From CAYYYA01 sp964487895 (GTDB taxonomy: Bacteria > Patescibacteriota > Patescibacteriia > UBA1558 > 2-01-FULL-52-15), in NCBI GenBank assembly GCA_964487895.1, contig CAZASM010000008.1, positions 1-30,756 on the forward strand: DNA of 30,756 nt, given 5' to 3'. Each line of letters begins with the position of its first letter. The stretch's first letter is position 1. The notes under the pieces are model-generated. The model was not told the origin of the DNA. It saw nothing but the letters and a program-made list of their open reading frames with translations, and ran no database searches. Position numbers and translations under genes: made by a program. Below, one piece after another: positions 15,259 to 24,871 of the stretch.

Positions 15259-16689
15259 ATGTCCATCGCCAAAAAAATCTTCTACAACACAACTTGGCAG
15301 CTAGTCTCTCGACTCGGTGAGATTATTCTTGGTATTTTCATCTTAGGTCTCATCACTCGTCTGCTAGGCCAGACGGAGTACGGCTACTACACAACGATTG
15401 TTGCTTGGCTCCAATTCTGGATTATTCTAGTTGACCTGGGGCTATATCTAACTCTGCTACGAGAAATATCAGCTCATCCAGAGTCCGAGGCAAAAACTAT
15501 CAATGCTATGCTGACACTACGTTTAGTGACAGCTACTGTTTTTTTGTTAGCCGGAACACTAGTAGCACAGCTTCTACCTTACTCGTTAGAAATTAAAATG
15601 GGTTTATGGCTACTGATAATTAGTTATCTTGCGAATAGTTTAATTACAGTGCTCACTGCTGTTTTTCAACAAAGGTTGAAAATGCCGATAGTGGCAGTCG
15701 CCAGTTTAGTTAATAAGCTAATTCTTTTGGTCGGTATCCTCGCTCTCAGTCTAAGTCTCTCCGCTACACCACTCTATACTATCCTCGGCCTGAGCTCACT
15801 AGCTAGTTTAATTAATTTGTCTATCGTCATCATCGCAGCTAAAAGATTGGTCGCTCTGCAGTTAAGTTGGGATTTACATTATTGGTTTCAATTATTACTA
15901 AAAACTTGGCCCTTAGCTCTAACGACCGCTCTTAATTTGGTCTATTTCAAACTGGATACTTTATTTTTATCTTGGTATCGCCCTGCTAGTGAAGTTGGTC
16001 TCTACGGTGCTAGCTATCGCGTCTTAGAAATAATTACCACTTTCCCTCACATGTTCATGGGGTTAATCTTGCCACTACTAACCGCCGCCTGGATAGCTCA
16101 TGATCATCAAGGATTACAAAAACTGTGGCAACGATGTTTTGATTTTTTTTCTTTTCTCACGTTACCTTTGATTGCTGGTACCTGGGTTTTAGCCACTCCT
16201 ATTATGACTGCTATCGCTGGGCCGGACTTTGCTGAGACAGGACCAATTGTCCAAATTCTTATCATAGCTACGGCTGCAATTTTCTTTGGCACGCTCTACA
16301 CCTATCTTGTGATTGTCTTAGATCGTCAAAAAGCGATGATCCCTTACTTCGTTATCGCTGCTCTGATGGCTGTCATCGGCTACGCCCTGACAATTCCCAC
16401 TTATAGTTATTGGGGTGCTGCTTGGGTCACTGTAGTTATTGAAATGATGATTATTTTCTTTGCCTGGCTAACTGTCCGTCGTCAATTTAACTTTCAACCA
16501 CACTTAGCAACGACCGTTAAATTATTATTCTCCAGTGTTATCATGGCCTTAGCAATTCAACAACTCTGGTCTTGGCCACTTCTACTACAAATACTTACCG
16601 GTATCATCATCTATGGGTTGATGGTTATCCTGACAAGAGCTTTTCGCTGGCAGGATATTCGACCTTTATTATTTTCATCCAAATCATGA
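15259..16689 (+). CDS. oligosaccharide flippase (Wzx / polysaccharide biosynthesis family)
   Basis: Polytopic membrane protein of 476 residues with about twelve to fourteen hydrophobic segments. The beginning (NTTWQLVSRLGEIILGIFILGLITRLLG followed by a YGYYT motif) is typical of the Wzx/MATE-like flippases that move lipid-linked sugars across the membrane. The ATG at 15259 is preferred over TTG 15238 because a TATAAT box lies between them. The stop TGA (16687-16689) overlaps the ATG of the next gene by four bases, so the two are translationally coupled. With the ligase-like partner it suggests export and assembly of a surface glycan, but no glycosyltransferase is in the window. Confidence 0.88.
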   Translation: MSIAKKIFYNTTWQLVSRLGEIILGIFILGLITRLLGQTEYGYYTTIVAWLQFWIILVDLGLYLTLLREISAHPESEAKTINAMLTLRLVTATVFLLAGTLVAQLLPYSLEIKMGLWLLIISYLANSLITVLTAVFQQRLKMPIVAVASLVNKLILLVGILALSLSLSATPLYTILGLSSLASLINLSIVIIAAKRLVALQLSWDLHYWFQLLLKTWPLALTTALNLVYFKLDTLFLSWYRPASEVGLYGASYRVLEIITTFPHMFMGLILPLLTAAWIAHDHQGLQKLWQRCFDFFSFLTLPLIAGTWVLATPIMTAIAGPDFAETGPIVQILIIATAAIFFGTLYTYLVIVLDRQKAMIPYFVIAALMAVIGYALTIPTYSYWGAAWVTVVIEMMIIFFAWLTVRRQFNFQPHLATTVKLLFSSVIMALAIQQLWSWPLLLQILTGIIIYGLMVILTRAFRWQDIRPLLFSSKS

Positions 16690-18017
16690 ATATCGATATC
16701 CAATTAACCAACCTTAACTTCTGGCTTTCACTAGTCTGCTTAGCAGGTTTCTATTGGCTTGCTTGGCGCAGTCGTTTCAAAGCTCTCTTGATCCTCACCA
16801 TTCTCCTGCCAAGTTACATTATTCGAACCACACTGTTCACTATACCAGTGACTTTTTTAGAATTGATGATTGTGGGACTTTTTATTATTTGGATTATTAC
16901 TGAAAAACAGTATCCTTGGTTACTACTAAAAAAGAATCTACCGCATGTAAATCCTGTGCCTATAGCCTACAGACTAGCTATCACTGTGATTTTATTAGCA
17001 GCCATAGTTAGTGTAGTTATTAGCCCAGACTTGCGTTCGTCTCTAGGAATCTGGAAGGCTTACTTCTTGGAACCGATCATGCTGTTTCTCGTCATCATGC
17101 ATACTATCAAACTACGAGAGCAGATCTACGATCTGATTGATGTCTTAGGCTTCATTACTTTACTCTTATTCCCTTTAGCTCTCTATCAAATACTCACAGG
17201 TCACACTATCCCCTTAGAATTTTGGGCTAATCCAGCGACACGGCGGATCACCACGATCTTTGGCTATCCCAATGCTAATAGTTTACTCCTAGCACCAATC
17301 GTTGCGCTCTATGGTGGCTACTTACTAAAACGTGAATCTTGGGGCAAAACTATTTATAAACTCGCAGTTATTATTACGGGGGGATTAATAATTTTCTGGG
17401 CTCGTACTGATGGGGCTCTGCTGGCCTTAGCGCTAGTAGCACTATACCTTATTGGAACAAAAATTCGTTGGAAAAAAACCTATTGGTCTGCTGTCTTGAT
17501 AGGAATTATAGCTCTGGGTTGGCTCCTACTGTCCTCTAGCAAGTGGCAAACTCAATGGCACCGCATCTCTCATAATACTCTGGCACTTAGTTCGTCATCA
17601 TTAGAAATTAGGATTAACCAGTGGCGAGAAACTATGAAGCTTTTACAGACTCAACCACTCTTTGGCAGTGGTTTGGTGGGTTATCAAACGGCTCTAGAAC
17701 CTTTCCATGCTAACCCCTTTATCGAAATATTTCTCTATCCTCATAATATTTTTCTCAACTTTTGGGTCGAGCTCGGGCTAGTTGGTTTACTAGGATTTAT
17801 CTATCTAGGTTGGTTGTTATGGCAAAGTTTACGAAAAAAAACAGCCAACCATCTCTTGTCGACTATGCTAGCTGCTAGTTGGTTGACACTACTGATTCAC
17901 GGATTAGTTGACGTACCGTATTTCAAAAATGATCTCAGCGTTCTCTTCTGGTTACTCGTCGCTCTAACAATAATTACTGCTAACTCCCCGGCGTCAGCTC
18001 CTGCCAACGACAATTAG
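16686..18017 (+). CDS. O-antigen ligase / polymerase-like membrane protein
   Basis: 443-residue membrane protein with ten or more hydrophobic segments and the signature of the O-antigen ligase/Wzy family near its end: a large periplasmic loop (about residues 285-350) followed by LYPHNIFLNFWVELGLVGLL, whose PHNIFL stretch is the most diagnostic part. In the family this domain joins or polymerises lipid-linked glycans. The start is ATG 16686, overlapping the flippase stop in an ATGA arrangement; an upstream in-frame start at 16572 would lie entirely inside the flippase gene and is rejected. The 3' end overlaps the convergent pilin-like gene by 38 bp, with no terminator between them. It could also join glycan to pilin subunits, as some family members do, since pilin genes lie next to it, but that is speculation. 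Confidence 0.85.
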   Translation: MNIDIQLTNLNFWLSLVCLAGFYWLAWRSRFKALLILTILLPSYIIRTTLFTIPVTFLELMIVGLFIIWIITEKQYPWLLLKKNLPHVNPVPIAYRLAITVILLAAIVSVVISPDLRSSLGIWKAYFLEPIMLFLVIMHTIKLREQIYDLIDVLGFITLLLFPLALYQILTGHTIPLEFWANPATRRITTIFGYPNANSLLLAPIVALYGGYLLKRESWGKTIYKLAVIITGGLIIFWARTDGALLALALVALYLIGTKIRWKKTYWSAVLIGIIALGWLLLSSSKWQTQWHRISHNTLALSSSSLEIRINQWRETMKLLQTQPLFGSGLVGYQTALEPFHANPFIEIFLYPHNIFLNFWVELGLVGLLGFIYLGWLLWQSLRKKTANHLLSTMLAASWLTLLIHGLVDVPYFKNDLSVLFWLLVALTIITANSPASAPANDN

Positions 18018-18936
18018 CTAATAATTGGTTACAGATATACTCCACCTTACGCGTTGATCGCGTCGAGGTGGCGTTTGTTTCTAGGATAGAAGTACATTCA
18101 CTCTGGGCATCACAAACTTCTGGCCACGGAGTGATGACTAAATTAGTGTCGTCAAAATGAAAATTAAAACCAGAATCCGTAGTGTGACGTTCAGCAAAAT
18201 AAATATCAATAATATTACTGCCTTGAGAAAGATAAATAGCACCAGTTTTCGTAAAGTTACCGTGCACTCCTGAATTATTAACGACAATCACGTCGTTAGC
18301 TAAAACCCAAGAGTCATCATCTGAGGAGAGAGCATAATCATACTGTCCCGAGCTAGTCGTAGTGACCTTCGCCCGCCAGTGCGTACCAAAATGGTAATCA
18401 TGGCCATTACCCTCCTTATTCTCCCAGGCCGTACCATCGAAAGGATACCAATCGTCACCGAAATCAATGCCGGCATCAATGCGCTCAAATTTTTTGTAAG
18501 CATCATCATACCAATAATGTAATAGAGGACTGGGCGTCGCGCCCCAGAGAGCGTTATTTTCCATGTCGGGGTCATTTTTGCTGTAGTTGAAATACTCAGC
18601 CCACCAGCCCGTACCTGGTTCATACTGGCATTGAGGATCTTCCAGACAGGTAGCCTGAGAACCGACTATCTGAGTCGCTGAAGTTGCATCTTGAATGGTT
18701 AAATCCGTGAAGCTAGAAACTGCTGGGTCTAACCGTAGTTCAACCAAGGCTTCCTCTACTCCCGATTGAGCAACGTAGAAAGTTTGTAAGGAAGAGACGA
18801 ATGATTTGACGGCATAATTATTTTCAAAAGCAGTCAGCACCATCGAGACAATGATTGTTAACATAATTGCCGTAATGACAATAGTTGCAATGATTAGTAC
18901 CGCTCCTCTCTGCCTCTGGTGTGATAAAAAATTCAT
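17980..18936 (-). CDS. PilX-like pilus protein with PA14/fibro-slime domain
   Basis: 318 residues. The N terminus (QRQRGAVLIIATIVITAIML then a long hydrophobic helix and YVAQSGVEEAL) resembles PilX/GspK-type minor pilins, which lack the usual FTLxE. Residues about 118-285 form a separate domain: GTGWWAEYFNYS, then LSSDDDSWVLANDVIVVNN, GVHG and DIYFAERHTTDSGFNFHF. The last segment is the hallmark of fibro-slime domains of the PA14 superfamily, which often bind carbohydrate. Four cysteines near the end and two at about 93-99 suggest disulfides. The start overlaps the preceding gene's stop by one base (TAATG). A role as a pilus-tip adhesin is my inference. Confidence 0.8.
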   Translation of the reverse strand: MNFLSHQRQRGAVLIIATIVITAIMLTIIVSMVLTAFENNYAVKSFVSSLQTFYVAQSGVEEALVELRLDPAVSSFTDLTIQDATSATQIVGSQATCLEDPQCQYEPGTGWWAEYFNYSKNDPDMENNALWGATPSPLLHYWYDDAYKKFERIDAGIDFGDDWYPFDGTAWENKEGNGHDYHFGTHWRAKVTTTSSGQYDYALSSDDDSWVLANDVIVVNNSGVHGNFTKTGAIYLSQGSNIIDIYFAERHTTDSGFNFHFDDTNLVITPWPEVCDAQSECTSILETNATSTRSTRKVEYICNQLLANCRWQELTPGS

Positions 18937-19478
18937 TAGCGTAAGCTGATAATCATTTGATAATGCGCCTGATAGTATTGATAAAGATTATCAGAACCAC
19001 CAAGCGTCAGGGTGTAGCCGATTTGCACCGCTCGCCAGTTAGAACCAATAGTTGCCTTAATTGGAGTAACATCCCAATCAGAGATAACCGCTCTACTGGT
19101 CGTTACTGGTATTGGTCCTGTGCCCACTGGTAACCAAGTACCTGAGGCCTGATCAAAAGCTTCTTCAAAATACATGATTCTATTTGCACTAGGCACTAAA
19201 GAGAAACGTTTTTCTTCAGTAGTATAAAACAATACTCCTACTGGATCAGGTCGCAGGTCAGTAATACGAATAGTGTTATGAGCGCTATTCATAAAAACAT
19301 TATCTAAGAGGCGAACATTTTGCTGCGCTTCATGAGCAACTCTTAGCTGAGCATTAATGCTAAACATGGAGTTCAATAAATTGAATAACACCACCAACAT
19401 CAAGGTCGAAATAACCACATAGGTTAAAACTTCTATTAAACTAAAACCTGTCTGTGATTTTGTCATCTGCTTATTCAT
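18936..19478 (-). CDS. type IV pilin-like minor pseudopilin
   Basis: 180 residues with a class III signal sequence: KSQTG followed by FSLIEVLTYVVISTLMLVV, cleaved after Gly with Glu at +5. After the hydrophobic helix comes a globular domain of beta strands (IGYTLTLGGSDNLYQYYQAHYQM). It corresponds to a PilW/GspJ-like minor component by position between the PilV-like and PilX-like genes. It overlaps the upstream gene by 8 bp and the downstream gene by 1 bp, so translation is coupled along the operon. Confidence 0.8.
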   Translation of the reverse strand: MNKQMTKSQTGFSLIEVLTYVVISTLMLVVLFNLLNSMFSINAQLRVAHEAQQNVRLLDNVFMNSAHNTIRITDLRPDPVGVLFYTTEEKRFSLVPSANRIMYFEEAFDQASGTWLPVGTGPIPVTTSRAVISDWDVTPIKATIGSNWRAVQIGYTLTLGGSDNLYQYYQAHYQMIISLR

Positions 19479-21369
19479 ACAGTGAATAACTAATACGTAC
19501 TTCTTCTAGTACTGGCGCCTGTAGATCAGCTGCGCTAGATAAGTAAGCTTTATAGCGTATGTAACGCTGGTTACGATGTACACTATCATTAATAAACTCG
19601 TGCGCTCCGTCAGTATAATAAGTACTTGAAGTGCCGTCGGGTCCGACAAAGCTCCATGGTCCATTGCTAGAATTACTCGTTGCCAGTTGCAATTTTATCT
19701 CCGTATTCTGCGGTACATGGCTAGACCAAGAAATCCAATTATAGGCTACAGTAGAAGTGCTGGTATCAAAGGTAGAGGATTCTAGTTGACCACTAGTGGC
19801 ATAGTCACAATTAGTGATTTGGGTGGAAATGATAAAGAACTCTTCAGTGTTACTGTTAGTAGCAGCATAGATAGTTGAGCAGTTCGCCGACATACCAAGT
19901 ATTAAACCTGAGAGATTATAACCGGAAACAAAATTAATAGTAGCTGGAACACTAACATCAACTACTGACAACTCCTTATTCACAAAGTTGGTACCTAGTA
20001 ATGCATAGGGCCCAACAATGGCTATAGTATAAATAGTTTCGCCCGCATCATAGCCACCCAGAAATAACGGCTGATTAGGGTTACTAACATCATAAATATA
20101 CAACTCCAAACCGCTACCATTATTTTGTGTGCTAATATACGCCCTACTACCAAGTACGAAAACATCAGTCGCTTTCAAGTTTCCAGAAAGGTTGACGCGA
20201 GCAATCTGATACATAGTAGCTGGCGTAGTGACATCAATAATTTGCAACTCTCCGTTAGAGGATTCGGTAGCAATATAAATATAACTTTGAGCTAAGAATA
20301 GTTGTGTCGTCACACCTCCAGCAGCAAAAGTAGAAACCTGTACTAATGACGTAGCGGTATTTTTCGCATAAGCATATAAAGTACTACCCTGCAAAACGTA
20401 GACATTAGTTTCATTAACGGTTATATCGAGAGCGTCGCTATTACCACTAATATCATAACTAGTAACTACTGTGGGACTGGCCGGATTACTGACATTTACT
20501 ATTTGAATTTCTTTAGCATTATCATCAGTTGCTAAATAAGCGTAGTTGCCATAGACGACCACCGAGTTAACTCCTGCCCCAATATTCAAACTACCAAGAA
20601 GCGTAGGATTCTGAATGTTTTGGACATCGAGAATATAAAATTCATTACCAGAAGAGTTATTATCAGTTACCAAATAAGCTTTACCATCTTTTTCGAAGAC
20701 ATCTTCGTCATCAAAATTACCTGGAGTATTATACGCTCCTGTTGTCGTAGCTTGCGTCCAGTCGATGAAGCCAGCTGTTAGAGTTAAAATACCAGGTGTG
20801 GCAGTATCGGCTCCAGCATCTTTAGTAAAGAATTTATTTGGTGTCGTAGTTGACCAGAGGTCTTGGCCACTACCACCACTCCAGTCAGTCTGGACTAGTC
20901 GACTCGCTTGCCAAAGATGGCGATAACTAATCAGTTGAAGTTGACGATTAGTTCCATGATCATTCCAGGCGACAGAGCTGGTAATTTTCTTCGTATTCGG
21001 ATCGATAAAACCACCACTTTCGACCACCGCGCCATAGACTTGCCCATTAGTTTGATTGGCTCTACGAGTATCAGTAATAGTGACCGTCCGAGTAAAGCGA
21101 TTATCTAACAGTTCTGGGGTGCCAACAAGGCTTAAAGTATCATTAGCAATCTGCAAACCGTAAACACCATTAACTACCTGACTCCAAGGCAAAGCTTGAA
21201 TTGCCTCCAAGCCACCTTGGGCGTAAAGAGCGGCTTGGGTTTTTTGTTGATTATAAATACGCAACTGAGAGCTAAAGGTGATAGCGCTGACTAAAACTAC
21301 AGTTAGCACCGAGACGAAGCTAATGGCAATTAAAATTTCTAATAAAGAAAATCCTGACCTTTGTTTCAT
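19471..21369 (-). CDS. giant pseudopilin carrying an LVIVD-like beta-propeller
   Basis: 632 residues, several times the size of a usual minor pilin. The N terminus (KQRSG then FSLLEILIAISFVSVLTVV) is a type IV prepilin signal with Glu at +5. Residues about 205-500 contain about seven repeats with the pattern 'G-x-Y-A-Y-[IL]-A-T ... ELQI[VI]DV[ST]xPxxP' (for example AYLATDDNAKEIQIVNVSNP and AYISTQNNG), matching LVIVD repeats that fold as a beta-propeller. A C-terminal ~110-residue domain (YATSGQLESSTFDTST ... PVLEEVRISYSLYE) looks like a jelly-roll module. In other bacteria propeller proteins cap type IV pili (PilY1); here the propeller seems fused directly to a pilin stalk. It sits 3 bp after the pseudopilin gene at 21373-21867. 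Confidence 0.8.
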   Translation of the reverse strand: MKQRSGFSLLEILIAISFVSVLTVVLVSAITFSSQLRIYNQQKTQAALYAQGGLEAIQALPWSQVVNGVYGLQIANDTLSLVGTPELLDNRFTRTVTITDTRRANQTNGQVYGAVVESGGFIDPNTKKITSSVAWNDHGTNRQLQLISYRHLWQASRLVQTDWSGGSGQDLWSTTTPNKFFTKDAGADTATPGILTLTAGFIDWTQATTTGAYNTPGNFDDEDVFEKDGKAYLVTDNNSSGNEFYILDVQNIQNPTLLGSLNIGAGVNSVVVYGNYAYLATDDNAKEIQIVNVSNPASPTVVTSYDISGNSDALDITVNETNVYVLQGSTLYAYAKNTATSLVQVSTFAAGGVTTQLFLAQSYIYIATESSNGELQIIDVTTPATMYQIARVNLSGNLKATDVFVLGSRAYISTQNNGSGLELYIYDVSNPNQPLFLGGYDAGETIYTIAIVGPYALLGTNFVNKELSVVDVSVPATINFVSGYNLSGLILGMSANCSTIYAATNSNTEEFFIISTQITNCDYATSGQLESSTFDTSTSTVAYNWISWSSHVPQNTEIKLQLATSNSSNGPWSFVGPDGTSSTYYTDGAHEFINDSVHRNQRYIRYKAYLSSAADLQAPVLEEVRISYSLYE

Positions 21370-21372
21370 AGA

Positions 21373-21867
21373 TTATTCGATAGCTCCGAAGAAAGTAATA
21401 ATTAAATCTCTCGTGACAGTAGGATCTGTTGCCACAGCAACAGTAATTGTACCAGTATTAATAGTTCTGCCAGTAAACTTCTCAAAAACAACGTTCTGAC
21501 TATACCCGACATTACCATCAGATAGGCTCGTCTCCGGTTGCAATATATTTACGCCGGTTAAAATCTTTGTTTTATTCAAAGGACTAACTGGATCATAATT
21601 TGTAGTAGCAAAAATAGTGTAGCGATCAGCTTCTAAGTGAATACCCCAAGCTGTGCCACCCTCAGCTGCTACTGCTTGCTGTTGGGTTCGGATCAAAGCG
21701 CTGCGAATCTGCTCTACCGAAGTATTGACCTGAACTTTTTTTAGCCAGACACTATAGCTCATTTGTCCTAACGTCGCTAAAATCCCCAAAATAGCTATCA
21801 CTAATAAAATTTCAATGGCTGTGAAACCGCGTTTACTACTGTTAGCAATAATATTAATTTGCATCAC
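21373..21867 (-). CDS. GspH/FimT-like pseudopilin
   Basis: 164 residues. The prepilin signal SSKRG followed by FTAIEILLVIAILGILATLG has Glu at +5. The remaining domain (QVNTSVEQIRSALIRTQQQAV ... GGTAWGIHLEADRYTIFA) has the pattern of GspH/FimT minor pilins. It overlaps pilC by 14 bp. A second Met codon immediately follows the first (MMQINI), so the start could be one codon later. Confidence 0.85.
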   Translation of the reverse strand: MMQINIIANSSKRGFTAIEILLVIAILGILATLGQMSYSVWLKKVQVNTSVEQIRSALIRTQQQAVAAEGGTAWGIHLEADRYTIFATTNYDPVSPLNKTKILTGVNILQPETSLSDGNVGYSQNVVFEKFTGRTINTGTITVAVATDPTVTRDLIITFFGAIE

Positions 21868-23080
21868 CGAAGCTATTAGTCAAATCATAAATAGGTCCAA
21901 TAACTGAGACCGCGATAAAACCAACGACCACACCAACAACGATCAATAACACCGGCTCGATAATAACCGACAAATTTGCCAACACATTATTAACACGATT
22001 TTCATAAAATTCGGATATTTTCTCCAAAATATGTTCCAACTCTCCTGTTTCCTCTCCCACCTTACAGAGCTGAATCATCAAGGAAGGAAATAATTGAGGA
22101 CGCGCCGCCAGCGCTTCATGCAAAGCTACGCCTCTTCCAAGTTCCACTGAGATCGCAACAATAGCTTTCTGGTATTGCAGATTCGTGGCTGTTTTAGAAA
22201 CTGTTTCTAATGATTTAATAATAGGTAAACCAGATGACAATAAGACTTTCAAGTTACCAGCAAAGCGTGTCAAGGCAATCTCCCGAATCAAAGATCCAGC
22301 AAAAGGTAGCTCCAAAAACCTTTTATGCAACCAAGCTCGTGGACCAGGAATATGAAAGAACCAACGCAGACCAAAAAATCCAACAATTACTCCAGCTAAA
22401 ATATACCAGCCGTAAGCAAAAAGAATTTTTGCACTAAACTGCATCACTAGAAGAATAAATGGCAACTGAACATTTGCTTCAATGAAAATATCAATCAGCT
22501 TGGGGAAGACAAACAAGTTTAACATCAAACTAACGCCAACAAGAGCAATCATGACTACCATGGGGTACATCAAAGCACTAAGTACTTTACTTTTTAACTC
22601 TTTTTCTGCTTTCAACAGCCCAGCTAAGTGAGCTAAAACATCCGCTAGCAGACCACTCGACTCTCCTACTTCAATAGTAGCAACTAATAACTCTGGGAAA
22701 ACTTTCGGATAGGCTTTCAAACCAGAGGAGAATTGTTCTCCGTTTTCTACCAACGCCCGGATATGTTCGATAACAAGTTTAAAATACTTATTTTTAATCT
22801 CACCTTGGAGAGTTAGCAGTGTAGCTGACAACGGTAGACCAGCTTTCATCATTGTCGACATGTTGTCCAAAAAAATCATTTTCTCAGAAATAGAAACATG
22901 TCCCGAGGCCATTCTTTTGTGGTGGGATTTTTTTAGGCGTTCTTTGTCCGCCGCTTTTTGTAATTTTTTTGCTTCCAGTTGCTGCCCTATCAACGTATTG
23001 GGCTGTCCGGCTAGCTCATGTTCACGTGCCGGTGGTGTGACAGGTTGAGCAGGGGCAACTGCAGTAGGCAGATAATCCAT
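21854..23080 (-). CDS. pilC: type IV pilus inner-membrane platform protein PilC
   Basis: 408 residues of the GspF/PilC family, which forms the membrane platform on which the PilB motor acts. Two type II secretion F domains are recognisable: about 65-190 (FLDNMSTMMKAGLPLSATL) and about 268-395 (TRFAGNLKVLLSSGLPIIKSLE), with GESSGLL and GEETGELEHILEKI as the paired conserved stretches. Three hydrophobic helices are seen, the last at the C terminus (IIEPVLLIVVGVVVGFIAVSVI). The proline-rich N-terminal ~60 residues are variable. The ATG directly follows the pilB stop codon (TAAATG), implying coupled translation. Confidence 0.95.
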   Translation of the reverse strand: MDYLPTAVAPAQPVTPPAREHELAGQPNTLIGQQLEAKKLQKAADKERLKKSHHKRMASGHVSISEKMIFLDNMSTMMKAGLPLSATLLTLQGEIKNKYFKLVIEHIRALVENGEQFSSGLKAYPKVFPELLVATIEVGESSGLLADVLAHLAGLLKAEKELKSKVLSALMYPMVVMIALVGVSLMLNLFVFPKLIDIFIEANVQLPFILLVMQFSAKILFAYGWYILAGVIVGFFGLRWFFHIPGPRAWLHKRFLELPFAGSLIREIALTRFAGNLKVLLSSGLPIIKSLETVSKTATNLQYQKAIVAISVELGRGVALHEALAARPQLFPSLMIQLCKVGEETGELEHILEKISEFYENRVNNVLANLSVIIEPVLLIVVGVVVGFIAVSVIGPIYDLTNSFGDAN

Positions 23081-24814
23081 TTATTCTCGTTTGATTCGTA
23101 AGACTTCTTCGATTGTGGTCACTCCTAATAAAGCTTTTTGCAAGCCATCTTCAAAAATATTAATCATTCCTTGTTCGAAAGCTAATTTCTCTACTTCATT
23201 GGTCGAAGCATGACGAATAATCGCTTCCTGCATTGCTGCTGGATTTTCTAAAAGTTCCATCACGCCGATCCGACCAGAGTACCCTGTAGTATGGCAACGA
23301 GCGCAACCAACGCCGCGATAGAAAACCAAATCAGCAAATGTATTAGCTGTTGGATCGACCAGGTTCAAAGTTTTGAAGCGGGCCATCATTTTTTCTAAAT
23401 TAAACTCTTTACCCAAACTCAATAATCTATCGGGGCTAAGATGATAACTCTCAATACAATCACTGCAAATCTTACGGACTAAACGTTGAGCAATGACCAA
23501 GTTGAGAGTAGAAGCGACTAAGAATGATTCTACTTGCATATCTAATAACCGCGGTGGCACACCACTGGCATTATTGGTATGTAAGGTAGAAAGTACCAAA
23601 TGTCCGGTCAAAGCAGCGCGAACAGCAATCTGAGCTGTCTCATTATCACGAATTTCTCCGATCATAATTATGTCCGGATCTTGGCGTAGTAGTGAACGCA
23701 AACCAGAAGCGAAATCATAACCAGCAGTTGAATTGACCTGTGTCTGATTGACCCGGCGGACGCCATACTCGATCGGATCTTCAATAGTAGAGATATTGAC
23801 GTTCTCGGTATTGAGAATATTTAAAACAGAGTACAGTGTGGTAGTTTTACCAGAACCAGTCGGACCAACAACTAAGATCATACCAAACGGCTTATCAATC
23901 TGGCGTCGTAGAATCTCCATATTTTTTTCACTGAAACCCAGATCTTCGAGATTCAAATTTTGCGCTTCACCGGTCATCAAACGCATTACAATTTTCTCAC
24001 CGTAGAACGCTGGAATCACCGAGACACGAACTGATTCTTCTTCCTCTTCCAGTTTGAAAGAGAAACGTCCGTCTTGAGGTACGCGATGTTCATCAATACG
24101 CAGATTGGCTAAAATCTTGATACGTGCCACCAAAGCATCATGAACAGTTGATGGTAACTCGACCTCATCTTTCAGCTCACCATCGACGCGGAAACGGATA
24201 ACAACAGCGTCAGGCAAAGCTTCAATATGAATATCTGAAGCCAACTCAAACATGGCGTACTCCAAGACAGTGTCAACAATTTTGATAATTGGAATTTCTA
24301 AAACGTGATTTGGGCCCTGAACTTCGGTCTTACTCAATTTAGTATTGAGAATCTCGGCTAGCCTTCCCTTGATATCTTTGTCATAAAGACGAGCAGCGAA
24401 ACGATAGCCTTTGATAGTCGTCAAAAAAGGCACAATCTTTTTCTTGCTGGCTTGTTGGATAGTTTGTAGAGCGTCTTTGTCCGTCGGATTGACGAAAGCC
24501 ACCTTCAGCTCAGTGTCACTAGCCTCAAAAGGGATAGCTTTGGCCTTAGTTATCGCATCGGCAGTCAACTCGGCCAAAACTGGAGCTTCTAGTTTACGTT
24601 TACGCAGATTGACAAAGGGAACTTTCAATAAATCACCAATAGCTTCGAACAAATATTGCTCAGTAATAAAGTCGCGCTCCATCAAAACTTCCTCGACACC
24701 ACGACGACGACGAGCAGCGTTATCAGCAGCGTCGAGCCAATCAGCTTCTTTGACCAAACCACTAGCCAAAATCAGCTGTTTGACTTGTTCGGGAGTGATT
24801 GGAAGATAGGCCAT
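23081..24814 (-). CDS. pilB: type IV pilus assembly ATPase PilB
   Basis: Hexameric extension motor, 577 residues. An N-terminal GspE/MshEN-like domain (about 1-150) is followed by the ATPase: Walker A GPTGSGKTTT at about 317, the Asp-box stretch before it (STIEDPIEY follows), a Walker B region IIMIGEIRDNETAQIA at about 378-390, and the His box LSTLHTNNASG. The tetracysteine zinc site is present as CSDC (about 448) and CARC (about 505). No PilT, PilM-PilN-PilO, prepilin peptidase or major pilin gene is in the window. It is the first gene of a six-gene minus-strand operon and has an extended -10 promoter ~58 bp upstream. Confidence 0.96.
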   Translation of the reverse strand: MAYLPITPEQVKQLILASGLVKEADWLDAADNAARRRRGVEEVLMERDFITEQYLFEAIGDLLKVPFVNLRKRKLEAPVLAELTADAITKAKAIPFEASDTELKVAFVNPTDKDALQTIQQASKKKIVPFLTTIKGYRFAARLYDKDIKGRLAEILNTKLSKTEVQGPNHVLEIPIIKIVDTVLEYAMFELASDIHIEALPDAVVIRFRVDGELKDEVELPSTVHDALVARIKILANLRIDEHRVPQDGRFSFKLEEEEESVRVSVIPAFYGEKIVMRLMTGEAQNLNLEDLGFSEKNMEILRRQIDKPFGMILVVGPTGSGKTTTLYSVLNILNTENVNISTIEDPIEYGVRRVNQTQVNSTAGYDFASGLRSLLRQDPDIIMIGEIRDNETAQIAVRAALTGHLVLSTLHTNNASGVPPRLLDMQVESFLVASTLNLVIAQRLVRKICSDCIESYHLSPDRLLSLGKEFNLEKMMARFKTLNLVDPTANTFADLVFYRGVGCARCHTTGYSGRIGVMELLENPAAMQEAIIRHASTNEVEKLAFEQGMINIFEDGLQKALLGVTTIEEVLRIKRE

Positions 24815-24871
24815 GAGAAAGTAAAAATTTAAAAATCAAAACTCAAAAATATATGCGTTCAATTACAATAT

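Noticed and set aside
16686..16689. TGA recoded as glycine (Gracilibacteria/Absconditabacteria code)
   Set aside because: TGA serves as the stop of the flippase gene exactly where the next gene starts, and no conserved gene has an internal TGA.
24411..24809. 132-residue ORF antisense to pilB
   Set aside because: Shadow of the N-terminal part of pilB; rich in Ser/Arg/Ala as expected from reverse reading.
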